Assembly (NCBI GenBank): GCA_010645155.1
Contig: CM021323.1
Span: 4,244,781 to 4,308,780 of the forward strand
Length of the DNA stretch: 64,000 nucleotides
Origin: Tigriopus japonicus
Taxonomy: Eukaryota > Arthropoda > Copepoda > Harpacticoida > Harpacticidae
Direction of reading: 5' to 3'
Shown: positions 27,401 through 37,600 of the stretch, piece by piece
How positions within the stretch are numbered: the stretch's first letter is position 1
How the letters are laid out: each line of letters opens with the position of its first letter
Program-made: the position numbers and the translations under genes
The notes under the pieces: model-generated
Seen by the model: only the letters and a program-made list of their open reading frames with translations
What the model was told of the DNA's origin: nothing
Databases searched by the model: none

Positions 27401-29397
27401 TTAAGGGCATGCTAAATCATGTCAGCACATCTAGGTGAAGCGAATGTTAGTTTTCTTTAAAATCCTAACAGATTTTTTTTGCATTAAAAAATGTGCTCAC
27501 CCATATAGCACGGTGTTTTTTTCCTTTGCCCTTAAAGTGCTGGAATAGTTTATTTTTTAACTTGTTTTACATTGAAAATACCGGGAGAGCGGCTAATTAC
27601 CTAGTCAAACCTTTATGATATATCTAATTTAACTATTTATGTTTCATTATTCCTGACTAGACTTACATTTGTATTACCTTCTCACATACTTTTTGAGTTG
27701 AATCTGCCATTTATGGCATACAGATATCTACTACCACTACAACTAAAAATCCTCGACTACCTTAACAAACTTAGCGCAAAAAATAAAAAAAACGTAATTT
27801 CTGTAAATATTCACGAGCAAGCACTCTCGAAAAATATTCATGAATAAAATACAAATTATGTAAAGGAAAAGAAAACCCATTAGTTTGACCTGGCTTCTTG
27901 AGATGGATTGATATGATTCTATAAGGCTTTTTCAATCTTTCTCCTGAACGGTTTACAGAAAATAATCATGGGTCAATCGCATATTATGATTTACCTGTTA
28001 ATTTCCGGATACATAATGGGTTCACCCACTAACGAAAGAGCGCAATGTTGGACATTCATGCCTTCCTCAAGTTTTTCGGGCAACACTCCGGGAACGCCTT
28101 TCATCTGCTTGATCATCTTGTAATGATTCTCCAGGGCTCCATCCAGAATCATATCCGGTGGGTCCATTTGCCAACGCCATTCCGTTCCTACGGGATTGGA
28201 ATGATGACGCCAACAAAAGACGCACTTATTGGCACAAGCCAAACTGGGCGTGGTCTCCATACACTGATGTGAAGCGATGCCATAGAAAGTGTGCTTGTAA
28301 CACCCTCCTCGTCCTCGCAACATCGCCTTCGTCCATCGACAAATCTTGACCCCCGAATGGCTTCCGATTAACTTGTATCCTTGTTTGGTCAAGGACTTCC
28401 GCAAACTGGGCGTGATCATCTCTCTAGGCCCACTTGCGGCATCTTGTTTCTTCTTATCCTTGGCCTTTTTCATCACATTACCAATGTCCTCCAAATCCAC
28501 CAAACCATCGCCTCCATCTTCATCAGCCTCATTCTCATCGGCATCGCTGAATTCCGAATCAGTTCCCGAATCGGATCCATCCGTACTCTCAGTATCCAAA
28601 TCACTCGTTTTCTCTTCCGATTGAGTTCCACACGATTCGACACTATTAAACCTTTGTAATCGATTCAAGAACTGACTTTTCCAGTGATCGAAATCGCTTT
28701 CTAGATTTCCATGCTTGGATCCGGCCACGTTTTCATCGCCAATTCCCAGAGAATGGAATCGAATGGCACTCAATTGGTAGAAATACTTGTCGCAGTTCTT
28801 AGCAATGGTGTTAAAATGATCTTGGTATAAAGAATTGCCCAAACCAAACACGGCAAATTTCAAGCCCTGCAAGATGGAATGTTGGGTTCGAAAATCCTTG
28901 GCCGCTTCCTCCAACCATTGATAGAACCATTTGGCACTTTCCGGTGGAGTTCCTTCGGTGTAAGTGGATATGATCAGAACCAAGACCGCATTCTCAGAGG
29001 CTTCATGGGTTAATTTCTCTTCAAAATCATAAGTGGAAACATCCAACACCTCAGATTTGATCTGAAGTTGTTCCAAACTTTGAGCGAGTTGATTGGCCAT
29101 GGACTTGGCATTGCCCGTAGTGGTTCCATATAGAATCTTCACCCTTTGAATGACGCTTTGATTGCTATCTCCCACTTGACAGCATTGGGAGCCTTTGGAG
29201 CAAGAATTTTGCTCTGGTTCTTCGGCATTGCTCTGGATTTGCCTTTGATCAGCGACATCGTGAATAACACGTGTTTCCTGATGTGCCTTGATTTTGGGTT
29301 TGGGCGAACGAGATAACCAAGCTACAATGACGATGGTTAAGAGCGTGCACAGAACAACCGGAACCGTGAGTGTTCCGATGATTGGCAGACCTAACAT
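18446..29397 (-). CDS. TYW1: tRNA 4-demethylwyosine synthase TYW1 (3 exons, 703 aa)
   Basis: Exons in transcript order are 29397-27995, 22491-22142 and 18804-18446. All borders are GT-AG and the phases fit (AG|G, then G|CC), giving 2,112 nt. TYW1 condenses pyruvate-derived carbons onto N1-methylguanosine-37 of tRNA-Phe to form the tricyclic base 4-demethylwyosine, the second step of wybutosine synthesis. Domains in order: an N-terminal membrane segment at about 7-27, as in animal TYW1; a flavodoxin-like FMN domain at about 85-248 with GTTTGNAK and STYTEGTPPESAKWF; an acidic Ser/Asp/Glu linker at 265-303; the radical-SAM core from about 325, with the iron-sulfur cysteines C388, C392 and C395 in CANKCVFC; then LSLVGEPIMYPEINR, the strand-rich second exon, and the wyosine-base domain in exon 3 (PWHEEV, CEHEHSNC, FGSEERGFDP). 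Length is close to the ~730 residues of vertebrate TYW1. The start has A at -3 and no upstream alternative. Intact and presumably functional. Confidence 0.97.
18805..22141 (-). other. TYW1 intron 2
   Basis: A 3.3-kb phase-1 intron, GTAAAC to TTTCAG. It contains a hAT-type terminus at 20489 and otherwise only short chance frames. Confidence 0.85.
20489..20525. mobile_element. Solitary hAT-like transposon terminus
   Basis: The sequence beginning CAGGGGTCAGCAACTACTGA, followed by GCCGCATGTGG, has the form of a hAT terminus (CAGGGGTCGGCAAC-type). It resembles the ends of the complete element at 32539-32787. I could not find a matching opposite end or target duplication, so it is a fragment or a chance resemblance. 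Confidence 0.35.
24391..25536. mobile_element. Foldback/hAT-like non-autonomous transposon with 8-bp target duplication
   Basis: A 1,146-bp element flanked by identical GAGTTAGA octamers (24383-24390 and 25537-25544). The ends are inverted copies: GGATCTATATAACAATAGCG at the left and, read inward from the right, GGGATCCTATGAAATTAGAG. Both are followed by CGGATCAAAAGAGAGTGT. Each arm (about 24391-24540 and 25380-25536) is an array of degenerate 17-18-bp units of the type TCAAAATAGAGC. The middle carries CGGTTTCGGTTTCGGTT-like runs near 24.95 kb. There is no transposase frame. The octamer duplication favours the hAT superfamily, while arms built of short tandem units recall foldback elements. 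Confidence 0.8.
27048..27073. repeat. Dispersed repeat segment (copy A)
   Basis: A 26-bp block, TAGATGGAGCCAAAACAGGG plus GCAAAG, matches 50140-50165 with one mismatch. Weaker similarity continues for a few hundred bases on its right. Probably part of an old interspersed family. Confidence 0.5.
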
Positions 29398-29941
29398 TGT
29401 TCTCTAAGGATGTCGATGATGAATGAAATTTTGCTAAGGGATTTGTTTCTTTTTCGACTGAATATGAACACTAGCAGCTGTAGCAGCTGTGAACGAAAGC
29501 AAGAAAGCGGCATCTACTACTCAAGTAAACAACTGCAACATCAGTAGAAATTGAGGTTGAGAGAGTAATATTTGGATCGGCCGATGTCATTGACATTGAA
29601 ATTGTTTTTTTTTTCAAGATTTTTTTGATAATGTAAAGGACAATCAATAGCTTATCCGAAATCTGGAGAGTATAATTCATGTCCTGTGAAGACTCCTGAA
29701 TAATATGAACAAGTAAAAGAGATTCCTGAAGTACAGTACAATTCAACGTTCCAAGAATGAACATTCCATCCTCTCTTTGGAACTTCTACACGCTTTTGAA
29801 GAAAACAAAATGTCAATTACCTGAACATTATATGGTACTCAAAATTTATTCATCTGATAGGTCAATGGCTAATTTATCCTTAAGAGGTAAAAGGCCGACA
29901 AAAGCAGTGTAGTAATCCTTATTTTGCGATTGGATTCCATA

Positions 29942-30274
29942 GGGCAATTGAAGTGTGGCTTTGTTGTGCCTTTTCATGGAGCGAGAACTTCGACAAGTAT
30001 GACGACCAACTCGCACTGTGCATGCACTTGCAAAGAGACAAAACTTGGCATAATTCAAGAAATTGTGCAAAATATGTTGCATTGACTTGTTCTAGCAATG
30101 TAATGATAGTTCAGCTACATCAAATAGGAAATTGTGTTACAAGTTTGGCACATTTGCTTGAGAAATGATGAATTTTGTCTCTTTTCAAGTGCATGCACTG
30201 TGCGAGCTAGCCGTGGCAGATGTTGACGCTCTCGCTCCATGAAAAGGCACAGCAAAGCCACACTTCAATTGCCC
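29942..30274. mobile_element. Young palindromic MITE with TA flanks
   Basis: The ends read GGGCAATTGAAGTGTGGC inward on both sides and are flanked by TA (29940-29941 and 30275-30276), as in Tc1/mariner insertions. The outer ~45 bp of the arms differ at only one or two positions. Inner arm pieces (CGCACTGTGCATGCACTTG and AGAGACAAAA) also mirror each other. The centre of ~115 bp is unpaired. A transcript through it would fold into a long hairpin. No coding potential. Confidence 0.75.
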
Positions 30275-31470
30275 TATTTTTGGATACAGGTTTCCTTGAC
30301 TTTCAGTTTCTGTTTCGATCAGAATCCAATGCTTAAAAAACTTTATACTGAAGTAAATTTCGATAGTAGGTAGTAGTATTAAAATTTAATCTTGCGTTTT
30401 GGCGACAAAAGCAACTTTCCCTCTTGATCCATCGTGAATTGAGTGGAATGTAGTAATAGTTGATCTGCTAATAAGTTTTTATTCGTTTCATGGTTTCTGT
30501 AATGATATAGTTGATGTGGAGGTCTTAAGTAAATTGATACGAATACAATTATGACAAATTGGAATAAGATTGCTGAGGTTGAAATATGTTTGGAATAATG
30601 CATAGGTAGACTCGCATTACTTAAACAATCGTCGAATGAGTAACATTCAAGGATGACCTTTTATAGACAACAATACGTATACATCTTGCTACTCAGTGAA
30701 AGGAACAAGGTATTTGGATGCAGTAAAAAGAAATAGAATATGTCAGGGCATGTTATAAAAAGGGATTATTAAAGCGAGTTGCTCTAACACGTGGAGCAGA
30801 AAACATGATGGAATGTGAAAACAGGGGTCGTAAAACCACTCAAAACCTATTTTAAGTCGTTCTTTTTTCCTTTCACTCTCCAAACAGCTCATTCATAAAG
30901 GACATTTGAACCATTAGTTTGACTAATTTTTCCTCAAAATTCATCCAAGCGATTACAATCAAACTCATTTCCATTCAATGTCGACGTTTAGGGGTTCCAT
31001 TAGTCATCAAAAACAATCACACTTTAGGGCAAAGTTTTACAATTCACAAAAACCTAGATGAAGATACAATCTTATGTTGAGAATCCATGAGGGATAAGCA
31101 GTCATGCAAGATCCCAATCACTTGGTTTGTTTCGTCTTCCATTGTCGAGATTTGGGGTGTCAGCACATTTCTTGTTGCTTCCATTAGTTTTTGAGTTTGA
31201 AGTTGCCGAAGCAAGTTGCTAAAATGTCACAACCAAAAATTTTATGGCAAGACTGGGACGATTTCGAGTGATTTGCCAGAAAGAAAGCCAAAGTTTTGCT
31301 TATGAAAGCCTTGAATGACAAAGTCAATGAAAACCTTATTTGAGGATGTTGAGGAGAAGGAAGCAAAGAAAGAATGATAGAGAGAAGATTTTTGTTTAAA
31401 TAGCACCCTCTTGATTCTTGAAGTGGGTTCCCGGCCAAATTTAACGGTAGGGCACTAACCCTGGCCCACT

Positions 31471-31476
31471 TTTATT
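31471..31476 (-). terminator. Candidate poly(A) signal of the ENPP gene
   Basis: AATAAA on the - strand, 130 bp past the stop codon. Its use is inferred. Confidence 0.35.
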
Positions 31477-31605
31477 ACTTTTCGGAAAGTCGGAGATCGG
31501 AGTCGTACTGGAGTGAAGCAATAGTATTATTTCGTAGTAGTTGCTGAAGTGGATGTTGATGATCATGATGATGGAAGAAGAATTGCGAGGGTGTAGTCCT
31601 CAGAT

Positions 31606-34600
31606 TCACATCTTGAATAGTATCCAAAGAGCCGCGAGCAGAATTGACCAGGTGGCATTAATTGGAGCGGAGGAGTTTCTGAGCAAAGCACGGATCCGAT
31701 CCCACACGCCATCGTTGGTCTGAGGATCGATATTCAGTAAGAAACAGAACATTTGATAAACATCCACCAACTCGATGGGAGCATAAGTGTGGCCGTCCGA
31801 ATGGAAACCTGCAACCAAAGTTGGAAGTTGTAGGAATAATAGGTGATGTTCTGGTGCATCGAAGCATCAAAGTTTGCTTTGCTTTAATTTTCATTGTTTC
31901 TTCTGAATTTTCCTCTCAATTGAATTGAACTCAATTGAATTTTAACTCCGATCAAAACTCTTTCTACAAGAATGAAAAAGAGCATACAGTCAAAACTGGA
32001 CAAAGAAGACTGGACTTAGAAAATACCAGGTGTAACAAATAACAATAACTCTCAAAAAAAGGATATTTTGTGACCGACCAAAATACAGCTCTAAAACATA
32101 GCGTCCCTTGATTTAAGAAGAACTCTCGATAGAAAAATACTATTGCTGCTGACAGCCATTTTTTTGTGTCAGGCTTTGAAGGTGCTAAAAACGGCGCTTC
32201 AAAAGCCGTCAAAACAATGAGATATCCAGAATTTGGGGTCAACTCTTTGAAATTCGTGGGCTTTTACCATCTCGAAACTCTAAAGTATTACAAAAACGAG
32301 TATTTCACGTAACTTCATAAGTATTCATCCTGAACTTAATTATCGGTAAAGCCAAAGTTCATCAAAATAATAGAGAGTATTGTTATGAGTTCTTTCTTAT
32401 AACTATGCTTCTAGATATGCTTCTACAATACTTCAAAACTACCTCAAACCGACCTTCTATCTCGAATATTTTGGTCGGCGGCAAAGCTTTTCTTCTTTCG
32501 AGAGATTTTACCATATTTAATGGCTTTATCATCTATTGCAGGGGTAGGCAACCGGTGGGCCGCGGCCCACATGTGGGCCCTAGGGTGGTCTTTGGTGGGC
32601 CCAGGCGCTATGGGGACAGTCCACAATAGTGGGCCCGAGAGCCATTCATTGTCCAACCTCGTGGGCCCAGAGCTCTTTGATCATTGAATTGTGGGCCCAT
32701 GAACCTTCTAACATTTGTTTGGCGGGCCCCAGACTACAGAAAGTTAAATTTGGTGGGCCTTGACCCAATAACGGTTGCCGACCCCTGATCTATTGAATAT
32801 TCCTTTATGTGTTAAAAGCTCTATACACCCTGACATGAAAGTTTTGTCGTAATTTGAACCAAAATATTTGCATTATATAAGAATAGATTTGAACGACTTG
32901 ACATCCAATCTGTTCCCAACTAGTCTCTTCATCCTTGGAAATGATATTTGGGATGCTATCGACCAAAGTGGAAAGTGTGGACGGCTCAACGTTTTTCCGC
33001 ACTTTTTCAAGTGTCTTCCCTTTGCCTAAAATTTTGATGAACGGTTGACATTCTTTGAGCTCTTGAATTAGGACAGACAGTAATATTTCCCGTTATTTTG
33101 AGTTAGAGGTGTTCCAAAACTAGTCTCCTTTCTCCAAAACCGGGTAAAATTTGATTCCCGCCATTCACTATTTTTCCACAGCGGTTTAAAGGCAGATGGA
33201 AACGTGCAAAAAAAGCCGGACATCAAGTTGACAATTGGTGTTCCAGGAATAATTTGTCACCTATTTGTCCTTAGATTACACCATAACTAATCCAAAAATA
33301 TTCTAGGCACTTGTTGGTGCACATGGGTGGTTTGATTGCGCCAAAATGTCCAATCATTGCCGTTATTTTTAGCCTCAAAGTATAACTACGAAAAACTTTC
33401 GTGTCAGGGTGTACGATTTCATAAAAGATTTCGTCTCTTGCGCCCATAGTCGAAATGGAGAAAACCACAAGAGGCAATGTAATTTCCTACCGGGTCCTCT
33501 CGCCATGAAGACGCCTCGCATATCAGTTTCCTCGGGATCGTAACCGGACACGCCTTGTTGCGTTTGCTCTGTGATGCGGGCGGGATCGTATCCACCTCCA
33601 TACAACTGAAGGCTGGAGGCCGGCCTTTGAAGGTTGCCACCGGCCCGTAACAGAATCACACCCGGTCTAGCCAGGATCAAAATGGGCGGGGTGTTGACAT
33701 TGTCCCGCCAATGGAGATGATCCGGGATCTCATCGCGCGTAAAGATGTCCACACCTTTACCATCGAGCTCTGCGCGAAGAGCTTCGATGATCTCGGGGAT
33801 GAATCGCTCTTGCTTTGGATAGATCTGCATGTAAGCTCCGGATCCGACGGTCATCTTGACGATGCGTTGAACTGATTTCAAGATGTAGCTCATTTGAATC
33901 TGGCGCACTTCTATGGTATTGAATGGGAACGATGGCGGATGATGGATTGGGATCGGATTGGAACCGTAGGTCATACCATGATCGGACATGATCACTACAT
34001 TCACCTGTGTGAGAACAATCCTCTGCTGATTAAGTGGGACACAGATCGTGATGGAACAAAAAGTATACTTTTGTTGGGGACAATGGTCAGGGTTTCTCAT
34101 TTAAAATACAGCATTAGATTATGATCACACTTTTTTGGATGTCATCCAAGTTTTCCTTCTCAAAGACAAATGTGTCTCTAGACGTCACATTGATGTGCAT
34201 TTATTTTCCCCCCGAAGAAACTTTTGTGCATCCTTCTTCAACGTTGCACACAATTAATTATTTCCCCACCCAAAACAGTTATATGAACGTGCATGAAGCG
34301 GAATCAAATTCTTCTCCAACACTTCAACTTCTAATTCTCTCAGTTACGTCAAGAAACCCAAGAGCGATATGGAATAGGAAGGAGGATAGAAAAGATTCAC
34401 TTACGATCTGATCCATTCTCACTTCTCTGAGTCGGACGAGGAAATTCTGAATACTCTTGTCAAGGGCCCTTAGTCGCATTTCGACATTTTTCGACAAAGG
34501 TCCGAAGGCTTCTGCCGCTTTTCCCAAGCTATCTTCGTAAATCTGGAAGAGGAGCATAAAATGAGGATAGCTAGAAGCCAGGAGAAAAAAGAGCCCCAAT

Positions 34601-37600
34601 GCCAACCAACGCATCTGAGGGTCCTTTTCCCGACAAGACGAGGGGGATTTTTCATCTGGTCTTAACAAAGGACCAAGGATTGACTTTGTTGGCATCTTTG
34701 GCCCATTGGGTATTGGACATGTATGGTTTGCAAGTACATTTCTTTGGAAGCGACAGGGCCATAAATTCCAGAGGAGGAAGTACATATCAAACTGTGAGAA
34801 GTTGAAGGGAATGCTGTCCAATTGAAACTGGCCAGGATTCTCGGCTTATTTGCCGTTGACGGACTGAATTTATCAAGTAGGCTTGAGTTAAGTATTAGAG
34901 AGTCTGTTCTTGCAGCATGATGATGCTTCGTCACTCTCTCAGATGAATATTAAGACCCTCGAGAGTGTCATTGGACCAGGTCCAGTCGTGTCCTTTTACT
35001 AAACATATAAAGGCCAGGCAAGCATGGACTTAGTGAGGGTCAGTGAGAAAAGGCCGATGCAAACAAAATGGTCCCAGTGAGAGACAGGTCAATGAGAAAA
35101 GAAACAACCGAAGGCTCGTTGTTTGTATCATTTATATTGCCATGGTTCGAATCATCTTTAGGGACACCGAGAGGTTCGCGACAATTCATTCATTCGCGAT
35201 AGGAGTTCAATAGAACCATTGACTAGACTAATTACTTTATTTTCTCGCTGCAGTCATCCTCTCTTGGAAGTGCTGTAAAAAGTTTGGAAGGGAACCGCCG
35301 CAAAACTAGGGTGGTCTTTCATGAGACCTTTATCGCCACAAGAATGCTCCTTTTGAGGCTTGCCACTGAATGGGCACCAAACGGAGGAAGCCAATTTGAA
35401 AGGCCATCTAAGAAGGCCATCCCTGTCCTTTGTGTGGCCTTCTCCCACTCTGTTAGCTTCCTCGTTCGTGTCTCTCTTTGGCCTTCTTTCTCTCACGCAC
35501 TCATTGCAGAGGAGGCATGTCAAAACTTTGGAGGTCTTCACGGAAAAGGGGGCTTAACAGTATTGGGGGGTCCAAGATGTGTTAGAAGGAAGGGGATTTG
35601 TGCAATTTCACATGATGACAAAAGTTCAAAGATTTTCCAATTCGCCCGTCAAGAGCGCCTTGCCTTTTCACAGTTCCGCAACCAGTTTTGCGCGTAGAAA
35701 ACACTTTGGACCAATAAGGTCATATGGCGTTTCTACATTATGTTCCACTTTCTTACCAATGCCGCTGATCGTCCCGTTTGAAACTCCATGAGAGCCATAT
35801 CAAGATTGATGTGAAGGGTCTTCGAGTTGTCCTTGTGGTAAACGTTTTCACACACCCTGGGCGTGATTGGATTTACATCATCCCATTCCACGTCACATCT
35901 GCAATAAGAGAGACGCCGTGACCTCGAGAATACCTCTACTAACAAGGTCGTCTATGTCTCAAGAATGTCCCCTTGGCCATGTTACTCAATCCCGGAAAAT
36001 CACAATATTTACCTGCTCCAAAGGAATGTGACAAAGTCTTTGCCTTGTTTTTGAGCCGTGGCCCAAATGGGCTCGGGATCGTGCCACCATCTGACATCGC
36101 CTGTCATTCGTTCATCGATGTGATTGAAGAACTTGGACTGCTTGTGACCTCGAGCCGTGGTATCGTAGAATTGGTTGGCCAGAATCCCATGGTTCTCCGG
36201 ATACAGACCCGTGCTGATGGTTTGCCAAGATGGGAACGATTCAGCAGGGAACACTGATTTGAGATACTCGCTTTGAACGCCGCCCCGAATGAACTCCTCG
36301 AATCCTGGGAATCCTTGTCGACTCCGTCGAGTGAACCGACTGATGTAATCCCATCTAAATCTGTGAAGGAACAAAAACACGTCCACATCTATTATTCCGA
36401 CTGGTAATTCTGGCGTTTCATCCGAGCGAGTAAATTTGACCAAAAGCGCGAGAAAAAACGGGATATTAAGGGAGACTCGAAATGGATGAATTGTGGTGGA
36501 GGAGGAGGAGACCTAGAGAAGTGGGTTGTCATGAAGTTCTGCTGAGTCGGGAGCTCTTTTCAAGCTTTTTTTTACCACTTTCGACCAAAATCCATTATCT
36601 TGACGCATGGAAAGAGTTCCGCTGAAGAAAATAGAGAGGGTAAAAAGAGTAATGAACGAAGAACCAACGTGGAACAAGCTCACTAAAACGGATAAATGTG
36701 AGTACTCCCAGTACATTCAAATGGATAAGAACCAGTTTCACGTGTATCATAGTCGTGGAATGGAACTACAAATAGCTCTCGGAGCTCGAAAGAGAACACC
36801 AATTCCGATAGGCGAGCTAAGTTACTTCCACAGCATATTTACGGAGGAGGTTCCCATTTTCGGTCTAATTTATGTCGTCTGTGGGTGAATCAATTATAAG
36901 AGGCAAGAGGGCTATTGAGCTATTTTGGGCGCAATTTGGCTCCACCGGCAGATTCATGGCCTTGCAATCAGATCAAGTGAAGGCCTGGTTTAAGCGGTCC
37001 TTCAAACTCCACTGAGATTCTTCTTCAGCATTAGTTTCTGATATCTTTTTTCCTCCCACTTCAATGAGTATTCAAACCATTTATACCATTACTTTGCATG
37101 AAAAAAACTCTTAAAATGAGTCAATACAAGACGTTCCATTTTTCTTGTCGTGGCCTTCAAGAAGATTCGTGTGGTTGCGTGTCAATTGAGATTGTATGAT
37201 AGTGCCTTTGCTCGTGGAGTTACTGAACAATGACCAACTTACAACATATTCGATGTTCATGTCACTCAAGATACCCGACCCTTGCCACTTTCAGGATAAG
37301 GATCTTCAGGAAAATGACGAGGAACTGCCTCAGTGAATATTCTCGATTGTCTAACGTTGAGGGGTTTAGTACCGTGTGTTTTATGATGCACTTATTTGAG
37401 GGTAAGAAGAAGTCAGATTCCAAAATTTGCCACTCTCCACGTGGAAAACGAACAGCCAAGTCATTGAAATTCTGAAGACACTTTTGACAGAAATCCTTCT
37501 TTGAACCAAAAAAAGGAAAAAAGGGATCTTCTCGTTTCTGTTGTAAGCTTCCAGTTGGCTTGAACGAGGGTTTGGGTGGAACGAAGACTCTCTGAAATCT

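Larger units (their letters stand above)
22492..27994 (-). other. TYW1 intron 1
   Basis: A 5.5-kb phase-2 intron, GTAAAT to CTCTAG, splitting the Arg codon after MYPEIN. It carries the 1.15-kb inverted-repeat element at 24391-25536, a GA run near 23.95 kb and a dispersed repeat segment near 27.05 kb. No nested gene is visible. The region 25.5-27.9 kb is AT-rich and featureless. Confidence 0.85.
29398..31605. other. Intergenic region between TYW1 and the ENPP gene
   Basis: The left end holds the TYW1 5' region and promoter, and the right end the ENPP 3' UTR. A 333-bp palindromic element sits at 29942-30274. No further gene is visible. Confidence 0.7.

Noticed and set aside
34543..35756. Possible alternative ENPP exon restoring the metal motif
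   Set aside because: A GGACAC giving Gly-His near 34.99 kb on the - strand lacks the upstream Asp and downstream Gly-Pro, so no replacement exon is supported.
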